NCBI GenBank assembly: GCA_947095585.1
Contig: OX352765.1
Span: 90,108,965 to 90,172,964 of the forward strand
Direction: 5' to 3'
Length of the DNA stretch: 64,000 bases
Origin: Nephrocerus scutellatus
Lineage: Eukaryota; Arthropoda; Insecta; Diptera; Pipunculidae
Position numbers and translations under genes: made by a program. This document shows positions 48,218 through 60,510 of the stretch, in pieces (the first letter of the stretch is position 1; each line of letters opens with the position of its first letter). The notes under the pieces were generated by a model, which was given only the letters and a program-made list of their open reading frames with translations, was not told the origin of the DNA and searched no databases.

Positions 48218-48266
48218 GGGCGCCGTAGCTCTAGTGGTTAGTGCGTACGGAAGGTTCGAAGGCAAA
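48218..48266 (+). mobile_element. SINE head fragment
   Basis: GGGCGCCGTAGCTCTAGTGG and GGAAGGTTCGAA match the tRNA-like head of the SINE family. The body is missing. Confidence 0.55.
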
Positions 48267-48274
48267 CGCTATAC

Positions 48275-48600
48275 TTTAATTTTTTTATTTATTTCCACCT
48301 TCACATAGTTTACAATTTGAATGCAGAAGAATAAAATTACGGAAATAAATGTATCATCATTTGGCTCTACAACGGGGGTCCGGTCTCTTGGCATCCCTAA
48401 ACTCTTGGCGCCCTGGTCCACGCCATCCTTCCAGCGTAGGCTTGGCTGGCCTCGCTGTTGTGTTCCATAAATCCTACCGCAAAGGACTTTCCAAGCAGGG
48501 TCCTTTTCGCTCATGCGAGCTAGGTGTCCTGCCCACCGAAGCCTATACCGAGCTTAATTCTCCTCACGATGTCGACATCGCGGTAACGCTCGTAGACTTT
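48275..48600 (-). mobile_element. C-terminal tail of a non-LTR ORF
   Basis: Minus-strand reading gives CGRIYGTQQRGQPSLRWKDG, then MSEKDPAWKVL upstream of it. The same product segment as at 24310-24620, on the other strand. Confidence 0.7.
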
Positions 48601-50123
48601 ATAATGCTTTTTTCTGCCTTAAAGTCCATTAACAAATTAATTATGTAATGAACGTTGCTTAAAAAAATCAATTTTGTTCGAAAGTTCATCACGATAAATA
48701 CCTAAACGGTCATTGAGGAATACATCCTGCAATGTGTGTATAAAGGTTCCTTTTAGTTGTCAACACATTTCCACACACCAGGCAACTACTGCACAGACAG
48801 ATATCTGGACGGACCAAAACTTTGTCATCATATTACGAGTACAATCATTATGTAGTTGGAGCGTGTTGCACCTCACAATCCCTTACAACTTTTTTGAAAT
48901 TAAAAGCCAAACGAGAAAAACATTTGCTTTCGTGTGTTGTGTTTGTATTCCCAATCATCTGGCCTCAGAGGAAACTACAAACCGCCCACGCGCTATAAAT
49001 GCCATCAAAGTGCAAAGCATACACTACCGGCCGGCACAAAGGATCGTATGCATAAAATTTCAACTTTCAACTCATTAAAATTCCAACAAAAAGTTGGGCA
49101 GCAACGAAGAATAAACAATTTGGAAGCTGAACGCTCAGTATCTGGCTGTGGAGCAGCATCGCTGGAATTGTGTGTAGAAGAGCAAAGTTTACCTGCTGTT
49201 TGTTTGGTCGTTGTTGGTTCGCTCGCCTGCTTGCTTGCTTGCTTGCTTTGCTTGGAACCAGATCAGCCTCTATAGTCTCTGGTCGTGGTCGAGGTACTGG
49301 TGTGTGTGCTCATTCCCATTCCAGCAGAGATACCTATCGCACCCTCACCTGATGCCACAAATCGATTACAGATTGTAACAAGTTTTTGAGAAACTTCCCA
49401 CTCCCAACACAGTTTTTCTCGCTCAAACGTCTGGAATATGGGAGCTGAAGCTGATTATTGTGGACATGACTACTCATAGAGTCGTTGTCGTTGTCGTTTG
49501 TCGCTGTCGTCATCTTCGCGTAGCAGCATTCCTCTGGTTCGTTCGTTTGCACAAGTAATCGAAGTAAAGAAGACAACTCTAAAGAGGAGACAATGAACAA
49601 GCATCACATCTGATATCCCATACCAAGCCACTCAAAACACAATCATCGGTTTATTAAAGGTTGACAGACGGACGGAGGAATGGTTAAAACAACGATGGCA
49701 ACGCACAGTTATTGTTTAATGGCACATACACAGGGGTGCAAAGCTAAAAAATATATGTAAAACAAAATGGATTTTCAATTGAAAAACGGTCGACTTAAAT
49801 TATTTATTTATGTGAGTTTTCAGAACATGACAAACGTCAGCATATGAGCACACAAATAATGCAAAACAAGTGCAACTCGTCAATCAACAACAAAAAAAAG
49901 GATCACATATGCGCACGCAACAACAACAATACACAAGCAAAAGATCACAGGCAAAGACAACGAAGCGAAGTGATCCTGCATAGCATAACGGACACGGCGG
50001 GACTCTGGACGAACCGTGGGAACGAAGCAAGAATGGGGTTTTCACGGTTTCTACGATTCAAGTGATATAAAAGAAGGCAAAAACCCTACTTCTTCTGGAA
50101 TTCTGAAATATAGACCGACACAG
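48601..50123. other. intergenic DNA
   Basis: Moderate GC with many short frames (48713-49352) that overlap in three registers. It could contain UTR or promoter of an unseen gene, but nothing can be named. Confidence 0.35.
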
Positions 50124-50310
50124 ACTCCTCTGAAGTATCCTTATCACTGGTCAGAATACTAGACGCATACACTCCTCTGAAGACGTGATCTGCGAAGTAT
50201 CCTTAGCACTGACCAGAATACTGGACACGCAGACTCCTCTGAACGTGATCTCCGAAGTATCCTTATCACAGGTCAGAATACTAGACGCACAGACTCCTCT
50301 GTACTTACTG
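50124..50310. repeat. tandem repeat of about 65 bp, three units
   Basis: Units share GACTCCTCTGAA, GTGATCT, CGAAGTATCCTTA and CAGAATACTAGACGCA. About 85-90% alike by eye. Confidence 0.8.
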
Positions 50311-50814
50311 TTGAACCGTAAAAAAATTTTCACTTTGACTTCATTTTGAGCCTTGCACTTTTTGTATACTGTAGGGCTTCAATTGAAGTTTATTTTTCAG
50401 TGTATGTAAGATCCTTCTATCGAACACGTGCAGATTTTTTGCCAGTTTTTACGCACTTTTTCGTGGATTTCGCTTAATTCATGCCTTCACTGAGCGAACC
50501 ATTTCTGGTGATTTCGCTGTTTTTGGAAGGCCACCTCCATGGCGTTTTGCGATGCTACCAGTATCGTTGTAACGTGTGATGGATCCGATAAACGATATTT
50601 CATTTACATTCAAATGCTGGAGCTTTTTGACAATACCCGGTTGTGACTTTCGAGCCAGTGCATTTTTACGTTTGAATTCCATATTGAATATTACTTTTAA
50701 ATACTTCGTAAATCGATATGCTTCCGTAGACTTGCAAAAAACATAACAAACTAACTTTTATCAAAATATAAGCGCGCTGGCATCGGCTGTTTGGAAGATA
50801 CAGCAGCGTGAAGT
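50311..50814. other. spacer between tandem arrays
   Basis: A minus-strand frame at 50479-50682 (RKNALARKSQPGIVKKLQ) resembles transposase N-terminal helices weakly. Not called. Confidence 0.3.
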
Positions 50815-51600
50815 TAGTAACACTTCGATCGCCGGACCCTGTAAAGTCAAATTCATAGTTTTCGGGATCACTGAGATAACTAGTGATGTTAAGACACATC
50901 TAGTACCCCTAGGATTGGCGGTGGGAAGGACGTGACATACCATATTACCAACACTACTGTTGAATCCATAGTTTTCGAGGTCACTGAGATGAACAGCGAC
51001 GGTAAGACATCTCTTGAAGCACTAGTGGTGTGGGTGAGAATGGGGTTGAAATATGACATGACCGATTTTAGTCTCGAATTCATAGTGTTCCAGGTCACTG
51101 TGATGATATAGTCATAGTTCACTATGACGAATAGTGATGTTAAGACACATCTCGCAACCCTAGGATTGGTGTTGGGAAGGAGTGAAATTCCATATGACCG
51201 ATATTACTGTTGAATTCATAGTTTTCCAAATCACTGAAATGAATAGCGACGGTAAGACACCTCCAGAAGCCCTATGGTGGGGGTGAGAAGGGGGTGAAGT
51301 ATGACGTGACCGATATTAGTGTCGAATCAATAGTGTTCGAGGTCACTGAGATGAATGGCGACGGTAAGACACCTCTAGTACCCCTAGTGGAGGGACTGAG
51401 TAGGGGGTGAAATATGAGATAACCGATATTAGTGTCAAATCCACAGTGTTCGGAACCGCTGAGATAAATAGTATCAGTAAAACACACCTATCATATCTTG
51501 GAGCGGGGTGGGAAGGGGTTGACTTGTAAAAATATTCTATAATTAGTGTAGAATTAATATTTTTGGGTCCCGGGAAGTCATCTAATGTCTTAATAATAAA
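50815..51600. repeat. minisatellite of about 115-130 bp, about six units
   Basis: Units repeat TTGAAT.CATAGTTTTCGAG, GTCACTGAGATGAATAG, CGACGGTAAGACACCTC, ACCCCTAG, a G-rich GGGGGTGA part and ATGACCGATATTAGTGT. Divergence is 10-25% by eye. The odd and even units differ in the middle (GACGGTAAGACACCTC versus TGATGTTAAGACACATC), hinting at a two-unit higher order. Confidence 0.8.
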
Positions 51601-52679
51601 CAAATAAATATTTTACATCACCATTAAATGTTTTTTTTTTATGATTATGTATTCCTCCTCTTCCCTTACATTGATTACTACAAATTTTCATTTAATTTGC
51701 TCTGTTTAGCCAATAAAAGTTGCCACCAAAATCTTAAATCTAAAGAATGTTGAAAAGTTTTAACTCATTCTGCAAACGCATCTGTTTTTGCGCTCTGCAA
51801 CATTGTGATACAATGAAACAGACATGAAATCAATTCTCACCATTGGCATTAGCATTGCCATTCGCTCAATTGCACACTTCACACACTCTCACCTCGTTTA
51901 TAACACAACATGACTGTTGTAATCTCAGTCCTTTCATCTGCAAAAGTTTTGAACAACTGAAGCAACGAGGCAAAGACGTAACATACTCAGTGAAGTAAGC
52001 AAACAAGATTCTTTACAGGCAGGCAAAGGCCAGCTTGGTTATTGCTGCAAGATGTTGATCTCTACCAAGGGTATTTAGTCCTATATACGGAGGGAATAAG
52101 AGTTCTGAATAAGCACTCTGACTAAGAAATCAATTAAAAATATTTTAAAAGGAAGATCAAAACCATTTGATAGTTAACACGAAGTGAATGTCATGTAGTG
52201 AGAAAAACCCCTCTGCAGAGATGCTGTTGCTTTTATGGATGAATTTTCCTATCTTTATGTACTGTGCCATGCCTGACTTGCTTTTTTCTGCGCTATAGAC
52301 ACCGTTGCAAGAATGCGAATATCCCCTGAATCAGATTAAGGACATCATGAACTCTGCACGTTTAGTTTGGTCCGAAAGTTAAGACTTAAAATAGAAAAAG
52401 ACTAAATGCGATTTTCAATGACGCTACTCAAACGATCAGTATCAGATCACCTCTCGTCATTCTCATTAGACACGAAGATCATGCAAGCACTTTTTAATGA
52501 TGAGTGTCCTTGATTACTCATGTTTTTACTATAATTAACTAAGATTTTCTAGTTATTTTTAAGCTATATCTTAAGTTATTCGTTTTTGTCAGACGATGTA
52601 CAAAACAATTAAAAAAATATATACATAAATTGGAATTTGGGAAGTGGGTTAAAAATTGATTGCAAGATCCCACGACAAA
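51601..52679. other. intergenic DNA
   Basis: No gene or repeat that I can name. Confidence 0.4.
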
Positions 52680-53196
52680 GAAACAAACAAACAAACAAAC
52701 AAACAAACAAACAAACAAACAAACAAACAAACAAACAAACAAACAAACAAACAAACAAACAAACAAACAAACAAACAAACAAACAAACAAACAAACAAAC
52801 AAACAAACAAACAAACAAACAAACAAACAAACAAACAAACAAACAAACAAACAAACAAACAAACAAACAAACAAACAAACAAACAAACAAACAAACAAAC
52901 AAACAAACAAACAAACAAACAAACAAACAAACGAAAAAACAAACAAACAAACGAAAAAACAAACAAACAAACGAAAAAACAAACAAACAAACAAACAAAC
53001 AAACAAACAAACAAACAAACAAACAAACAAACAAACAAACAAACAAACAAACAAACAAACAAACAAACAAACAAACAAACAAACAAACAAACAAACAAAC
53101 AAACAAACAAACAAACAAACAAACAAACAAACAAACAAACAAACAAACAAACAAACAAACAAACAAACAAACAAACAAACAAACAAACAAACAAAC
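52680..53196. repeat. (AAAC)n microsatellite with an internal 20-bp triplication
   Basis: About 515 bp of AAAC units, near perfect. The only breaks are three changes to ACGAAAAAAC at 52933, 52953 and 52973, exactly 20 bp apart. Long frames on both strands here (KQTN and VCLF repeats) are artefacts of the repeat. Confidence 0.97.
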
Positions 53197-53782
53197 ACAC
53201 GGGCACGCGAAGTAAATATAGAGAATTTAAAAAATAAAGATTTTTTGTTAAATTAATAAAACCGGGTTTTAAAGATAATTAAATCCATTTTTCGATGACG
53301 TAAAATAACAAAAAACCGGTTTTTCGATTACCGGAAGAACCGGTTTGCAATCACTATAAGTATGGGTCAGTGGCCGGTGGGCTGGCACGTTGCCAAACTC
53401 CAGTCGAGACTCCGTTCTTTGAGCAAACCATTATTTCCCGCTTAATCGGATCTCGGAACTGATCTCGTACTTCAATGCTGCATCTAAAAACCATCCATAT
53501 AAACCTTTATAGCTCTCTCGAGGTTTGCGGTATCAAAATGGCGCACTCAAGAGCTAATTGAGGTTCTCGCAAGTGTAGCGGGGACCGCCACTCTACCTAA
53601 TCATAGCATCAAATAAAAGGTCAAACTTTTAGCATTTTATTGTTTTTTTTTTCTTTATTTATCATTTAATCATTAATAAATTTATTTTATTTTATGTTCA
53701 TTTAATAAGAAAATCTGGTTTGTCGGTTTCCATTTTTTTTATTTTGGTTGTTCCTCACAATGAGATTTTTGTGTCTTTTTAA
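53197..53782. other. spacer with a probable retroelement 3' end
   Basis: ACCGGTTTTTCGATTACCGG near 53315 repeats the ACCGGTTT motif. The piece at 53520-53605 (GGTATCAAAATGGCGCACTC, GTAGCGGGGACCGCCACTCT, ACCTAA) looks like the 3' tail of an I-like element. Confidence 0.4.
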
Positions 53783-53873
53783 TGTGAAGTGTTACTTCTT
53801 TTGTGAAGTGTGACTTCTTTTGTGAAGTGTGACTTCTTTTGTGAAGTGTGACTTCTTTTTGGTGAAGTGTGGC
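53783..53873. repeat. 19-bp tandem repeat, four to five units
   Basis: TGTGAAGTGTGACTTCTTT repeated almost perfectly. Each unit can pair with itself (GAAGT / ACTTC). Confidence 0.9.
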
Positions 53874-53992
53874 TCTGGGAATGTGATGCAAAAATGTTGA
53901 ATACAAAAAAATTCGTTTGTTAATTTATTTACTCATTAATTTAAACATTTACATTTAAATCTATTTTCTTTATGTATATATATATATATATT

Positions 53993-54028
<36 letters not shown>

Positions 54029-56089
54029 TATTGAAATAAATGACTATTTAGTACATGTAATTGTTGTTTGTGTAAAAATTAATATTTCTCTTTGCCTTTT
54101 CACGCCCAAAAACACATTTCACATTCCACCCCACAACTACTACACAACTACTACTACTGCTACTACTTAGTAAACTCTCTTTATCTCTACATATTTTTTA
54201 CTTAACTTGTTATGCCTTTTCAGTGTGTGTTTGTGTGCTTTAATTCGCATTTTAAACTTAGTTTTTTTTTGTTTTTGTCTCGTATACATTCAAATCTGTG
54301 AAACCAGAATATCCTTACTGTTTTTTTTGGGGGGGAGTTTTTATTTTTGTTGAAAAAAAAATCTTTTTCCTTTTCTCTTTAAATATAATATTATAATACA
54401 TTGTCATAAATATTCTGAATTTTTTTCTTCTTACCCTTCCTTGGTTTGTTAACAATCAATCACCCGCTTTACTTTACTACTTTTGTGTACTCAATCATTT
54501 GTGTGTTTCTGTTTTCTTTTGTTTTATTTTGTAAATTTGTATCGTAAAGTTAAAAAAGGGAGGGATAGATAGAGAGAGAAAGAGAAAAACATTTCTTACC
54601 ACTAATTGTTGTATTTGTAGATTATTAAAAATAAATACACACTTTAATAGCGTCTTGTCTTGTCTTTTACGTATATTCGTTACAATTTGCATATTTTGCA
54701 TTAAGATTTTAAAGGAAAAAATCCACCTTTTTAGTTAAATTATTATAAAAAAAATGTGTTAAGCAAAAATAAGCGCATTTCAACTTAAGCTGATTATACT
54801 ACTACATATATTGTTAGATAATATTATTAGTATTATTTTTTAACACAACATTCTCAAGTTACTTACAAGTAGGGTATTTTTGCGTCTTTGCTGTTCTCTA
54901 TAACTAATACTCATATTCTAATTATTATTAAAGTGGCAATCTATGAAAAGAACCTGTCTTGAAGGTTTCGCAATAAAGGTACATAAAATATACATACATA
55001 GATACAGCATTAAGAAAATTTGTTTATTCATTTATTTTGAAACTTCAATCTAAGGATTATTTCCACCTTTAATCTATGAAATTAATTTTTTTTTTAAATT
55101 TCAATCTACAAGATGAAACGATTTTATTTTGTAAACACCAAAAAACATTAAGCGCAGCGAAGCCATTTATTATTATTATTAATAATACATAAAAACATAT
55201 ATAATATAACATACTCGTATATTTTTGCTAATGTAAATTTAAATTCTTTTTTTTTTTAATTTATTTATTGATTTAATGATACGTATGTATTTTTGTTTGT
55301 TTCAAGCGCTCGAATTGGAGGGTAAAAATTATTCGTATACTCTGAATTAGACCAGCTTTTTGGTAGAAAATTATTCAGGACGATTTTGCAAAATTTCATC
55401 TCTTGTCCTCTTATTTTTTTATATTATTACATGCAACAGTGACGACTGTGAAGTTATCTTTAATATTTATACATTCTTTTGCATGCCTGACCGTTCAAAA
55501 TGTGCATTAATGACAACTGTAAAAAAAGTGGTATTTTGCTTTTCTACATTTTTTACATTCTTTTGCATGACAGCTGTCAAAAAAAAAAGAGTTTTATATA
55601 CATACATGCCAAAATTATATCTGTGTCTTATGTCGTTTTTTTCCTCTGCCCTCGAGCTTAGATTTTTTCTCTGCAAATCGAACACATGACATGACAAAAC
55701 ACAGATCTGAATTCTGACAGTTAAAACGAAAGCCGCATTATATTCTTTTACATGACAGCTGTCAAAAAAGTGTCTATAGAAAAAAAAATAATAAGAGATA
55801 AAAGATTTATGCAGCGTCGGCCTGAATTCTTTGACAAACAAATAAGAAAAGTCAACGAAGCAAAAAACGATAAACAGTTTTTAACTAAATTCCAACCAAC
55901 AACAAAGAATTAAAAATCTGTGAAGTCCTAATACATAATAAGTATAAATAAAGTATAAAATTAAAACGATATGTGCGATAAGGTCAACTCGGACCACTAT
56001 CTTGATGGTATGGTTCGAGCGCGGATTGCATCACCAAGAAAGACTTCATCAGCAATTCAGGTTCGAGTCACCACTCCTTCGAAACGATG
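53874..56089. other. AT-rich DNA with TA microsatellite
   Basis: (TA)n runs lie at 53975-53992 and 53997-54022. Long T and A runs throughout. It may be distal 3' UTR or flank of frizzled. The palindrome TGACAGCTGTCA occurs at 55567 and 55752. Confidence 0.4.
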
Positions 56090-57180
56090 GATATAAGAAG
56101 CATTTATGTCCAAAAAATAGGAGTATCCCAAAACTGTAGCACCTCGGGCACCATGATAGTAATTCCAATGATTATTTACGGAGCAGTGGCATGGGTGGAT
56201 AGAATAAAGCTAAGCAACACGAAAAGGGAATTGGAAAAAGTTCAGAGGATGGCCTATGTTACAGGGTCATGAGAACCTACCCCACAGCGGGAATGGATGT
56301 GATCCTTGTGAAACAAAGTTACGTTTAAGCAAGGTAGGCTGCTTCACGGTGAGCAGGGCAAGACCAATAGTGGAATAACTGGCCAAGCTTACCCCCTGTG
56401 TGAGTATGCCGTGTGATAACAAAGTGCAAAAGCTCATATTCAAAAAGAATTTTGAAGTAATAATTAGCACCAAGAAGGAGTTCAGATCTGAGACTGAATA
56501 GATACATAACGTAGTTTCAGGATTGATCAAAGAAATAAGAGGGAACGGGTGCTGGAATCTATGTGCCACGAACCAAGTACTCAGTAGCAATGGGGCAGTA
56601 CCCGAGTATATTCCAGGCAGAAATACACGCCATCGAAAGATGTGCTCACTTTAATCTGGAAAGGGACTACATGAGGCAGGAAATAGCTATCATGACAAAC
56701 AGCCAAGCCGCGCTAAGACCCCTGGATGCATTCCACATATCATTTAAGCTTGTGGAGGAATACCGGGCGAAGGTGAATAGACTTGGGTGCCTGGTTACTG
56801 GGTGCCTAAATACACTAACATAGAAAGCAACGAAGCAGCGGATAGGCTCGCTAATAAAGGAACAGAATGTTAGTAGGGCCAGAACCGTTTTGTGGTATAG
56901 GGTACCGCATAATGCGGGTACAACTAGTAATCTAAGAATTATAACGGGTTTCCTAACAGGACATTGCACACTGACCGGGCATCTAATACAAAATACAATT
57001 AGTAGAGGATGACAGCTGCAGACTCTGTGGGGAAGCGGGGAGACCCTGTGAAGCAACGATACGGCTAAGAAGAATTCACATTGGACTTCACGTTATCGGA
57101 GTCTGCCCGACATTCACTGAATCCGTTCCATATTATTAAGTTCTTAAGAGCCATAGGTATGGAGGGAGTGCTTTAGAGAC
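56090..57180 (+). mobile_element. non-LTR element with RNase H, decayed
   Basis: IYGAVAWVDRIKL and ELEKVQRMAYVTGS (RT end) are followed by an RNase H stretch, 56563-56823 (SIFQAEIHAIERCAHFNLE, IAIMTNSQAALRPL). The last motif NIESNEAADRLANKGTE lies at 56817. A zinc-knuckle-like DDSCRLCGEAG lies near 57010. Confidence 0.75.
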
Positions 57181-57619
57181 GGGCATGCACTGTTTTTGTA
57201 CCACAAGTCAGGGGGAAACGTAATAGATCCGCATGGGTCGCAGTTCTACTACACCCCATTTATAATCATCATCATCGAATGGAGAAAGTCATTTGGCTCA
57301 TATGCCGGGATTTTGGTGCTTAGCTAAAAGCTCTCTAACCCTTTAACCGCGTTCAAGGGAAAAGTCCCCGGATTGTTGATCCCGTATTTAAGATAGGACA
57401 ATTCCAAAGACTCTATAATGATGAGATCTAAGAGCGTTGGAGAGACTTAAAATTACTGTCATTCTCCTGACTTCATCTTAGACAGTACACACTCTTGAAG
57501 ACCGGACCAAATAGTTCGATGATGAATAAACTGCTACAAGAGAAGCACTTTACTCTCGAGAAAATAGTAAAAAAGCTTTTTTTTTATGAAAACTTATTGC
57601 TAAGTGAGAATTCCCTGAA
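57181..57619. other. spacer between retroelements
   Basis: Probably more decayed element sequence. No clear motif. Confidence 0.3.
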
Positions 57620-59195
57620 TGACTTGCGCCACGGCAATAAGGTGGGCTAAGTCTTTATTAAAAACCAATCAGTCTATTATCATTCCGGTTAAAGACACTG
57701 GAAAGACTGATCGATATCTACATGCGCACACGCATTGACAAAAGACTCATGCCTTCAGATCAGCACGCGTATTGCAGTCTGTAGAAACAGCCCTGAATAC
57801 ACTGGTACGTTCTATTGAACATTCCCTCAACTACAAGGAGTAAACAATGGTAGTATTCCTTGACATTGAAGGCGCTATTGACAACGTCCACACATCTTCG
57901 ATAACGGATGCACTGTCGACTCGCTTGGCGAATTGATTATCTTCTCCTCACAAGTCCGATTATTAATTCAAATCTGGGTATGTCGTCTGCCAGAAGATCT
58001 GCCTGCAGAGAAACCCCACAAGGTGCAACTTTGCGGTGAAGGAGCTGCTGGTATACAAGAGGTGAGGGCTGCAGAGTAATCGCGTATGCAAAATGTTCTC
58101 AACAAGCTAACTTGCTGTGCTGATAGCTTTGGTTTAGGGTTAAATCCTCACAAAACTTCAACAGAAACTTTCAGCTCCAGATCATTCTGGGAAGATGACG
58201 CTTACGTGGAAGATGAACACATTCATTTTTAAAACAGACAGGTCAAAAACTGATTATGGAGTCGGCGAAGTTGTTTTCTCAAAAAAGTTAAATCTTAGCC
58301 TCTCTATCCTTCTTCCAAATCACTTTAGTGTTTTCCAGGCTGAAATTATGGCGTTCAGTGAAGCCTTATCTTGGCTGAAGAGAAACGTCATATCCGCTAA
58401 GGATTTTTTTTTATATATATAGACTCATTGTCAAGGATAACTTTCAGAATGACTTGCGTATATTCTCGGATAGCCAAGCTGCACTAAAATACTTAGAATC
58501 AGTCTCTACGAATTCAATTCTAGCCCTTAACTGCCGATCAACTCTCATGGAGATCCATCTGTGATGGGTGCCGGGGCACAGAGACATTCCGGGTAACTGT
58601 ATGGCTGACAAACTCGCCAAGCATGGAACTACCCTTCTTATCTGAATATGGTTCCATAGGCATACCAATCGCTACATCCACCACAACTTTTGTTAAAGCA
58701 GGATGCTTATGACAAAACTAACTGTAGGTGGTCAAACGGTACAACTTGCATATCGACAAAGCAGATCTGGCTCAAGCTGGATGCGAAACGCTTCAAGTAT
58801 TTGATCTCTCAAAAAAGATCGCTCATCGGTGCCATTGTAGGTGTCATCACTGAACACTGTCTCATAGGCAGGCATGCAGTAAGACTTGGAGTCTTTTCGA
58901 ATGACTTCTGCGGAAGCTGCACAGATAAGGAGGAGGAGGAGGAGACCATTATCCATCTTCTCTGTACTTGTCTAGCCGTCTCCCAAAAACTTTAACTCCA
59001 TGTGGGAGCTTTCTTCTACAACGACACTAATTATTATCTTACCAACAGTCTCCTACGCTTCATACGAAGCTCTAATTGGTTCAACGGGTAGGTGGAATTT
59101 TTTTTTCCTGAGTAATGTGGTATCACAGTGGACCAATGGTGATCTAAGTGTGTCGGTTTCACTGACAGCCACCTTAACCTAACCTAACCTAAGGG
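57620..59195 (+). mobile_element. I-like non-LTR element, decayed copy
   Basis: Collinear broken motifs include TLTKDS and DQHAYC-like pieces (57730-57780), SLGELI, LTCCADSFGLGLNPHKT (58110), FQAEIMAFSEALSWLKRN (RNase H, 58335), FSDSQAALKYLESVS (58468), WVPGHRDIPGNCMADKLAKH (58567) and a zinc knuckle, NDFCGSCTDKEEEEETIIHL, ending CTC (58900). It ends in CCTAACCTAACCTAA at 59177-59191. Same family as the minus copy at 19150. Confidence 0.8.
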
Positions 59196-59312
59196 TTTTT
59201 TTTATAACAACATATGCTTGAAGCTTGAAGAATATAGAAATCTTTACAGCTAAAGTTATATGTTCTCTATACAACAGCTGACAACAGCTATTATCAAAAG
59301 AAGAAAAGCTGT

Positions 59313-60510
59313 GTGATTGGTCACACTCGTTTCTTACTCGGTTGCCTGTGGACTATGTTCTGCTGGATGTTTTCCTTATGGAGTGCGAAAACTGGAGAGG
59401 CATTTGCGTTCTTCCTGCAAAACGTTATAGCCAAAGTAGTACTTAAGCGAATTAAGGAACATCTGGAAGATACACTCGATGTCGAAAAAGCAGGTTTCCG
59501 CACTGGATCCTCCTATGTAGACCACATAAACACCCTGCGGATCATTATTGAACAGTGCGTTGAATTCCGGTCACCACTGCACCTGCGGTTCATCGATTTT
59601 GAAGGCGACAGTGTCAACAGACAGTTTATCTGGTCGCCTTGCATAGGAGAGGTATACCCGATAAACTTATACCTATTATTTAAGCAACCTATGTGGCATT
59701 TGCTGCATAGAGGAAAGCTGTAACAGGAATTCCATATCCTAAGTAGGGTAAGACAAGTTTGCATTCTATCGCCGATACTTTTTTTGTTGGTTGCGATGTG
59801 CTTCGCGCAGCTTTATCTACTGGAAACGGAGGAATTCGTTGGACTCTTACATCTCAACTCAAACATCTGGACTACGCGCTGACGACGTTTGTTTACTCTC
59901 ACACAGGATTATGGAGCTGCACCAAATGACAACAAATGTGGAAAGGGAGGCAAATGTTGCGGGTTTAAAGAATAATACTGCCAAAACCAAAATCATCAAC
60001 CTCGGCACTAACTCAGTAACTCAAGTTAACATTGCAGGACAACCGAGTCGAGTTTCCGAATATCTTGGGAGTATTGTCTAGACCGAAGGAGGAACTGAAC
60101 ATGGCATTGTCAATCCAATCGGCAAAGCAAAGTCAGTGTTTGGAATGATGTCCATGATATGGCGAAGCAATGCGATCAGCTTAAACACCAATTTACGATT
60201 GTTCCGTTCAAATGTGGAATCTGTGCTGTTGTATTGGAAGATGACCGCTACTATTACAAAAAAAATTACAAACATTCATGAATAGGTGCCTACGGAAAAT
60301 ATTGCAAACTACGCAATGCAATGGAATCCGTTATCGTAAGTTGGTCAGAGAAATACATGGCACAGAACAGTTGAGGAGGAGGCACGGCAATTGAAGAAGA
60401 GTTGAAGAGAGCTGAAGCTCATTGCCAGGAACCGTACGCGATGGCGCGTAAGCGTAGTAGAGGCCTTAGGACCCAAAAGGGGCTATAGGACATAACTGAA
60501 CTGAACTGGA
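59313..60510 (+). mobile_element. RTE-like element, decayed copy 3
   Basis: Reads VDHINTLRIIIEQCVEF, RSPLHLRFIDFEGD, then ADDVCLLSHRIMELHQMT, VNIAGQPSRVSEYLGSIV, MMSMIWRSNAISLNT and ESVLLY. It ends GGACATAACTGAACTGAACT. By-eye match with copies 1 and 2 is very high (for example TTGGACTCTTACATCTCAAC). Confidence 0.82.

Noticed and set aside
47884..48228. 114-codon plus-strand frame after the secreted-protein gene
   Set aside because: No motif, and it runs into the SINE head at 48218.
52539..53256. Long frames (185-219 codons) in several registers on both strands
   Set aside because: They are translations of the AAAC microsatellite (KQTN or VCLF repeats).
55360..55841. Frames of 109 (+) and 124 (-) codons
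   Set aside because: Opposite-strand shadows in T-rich DNA with repeated palindromes; no domain.
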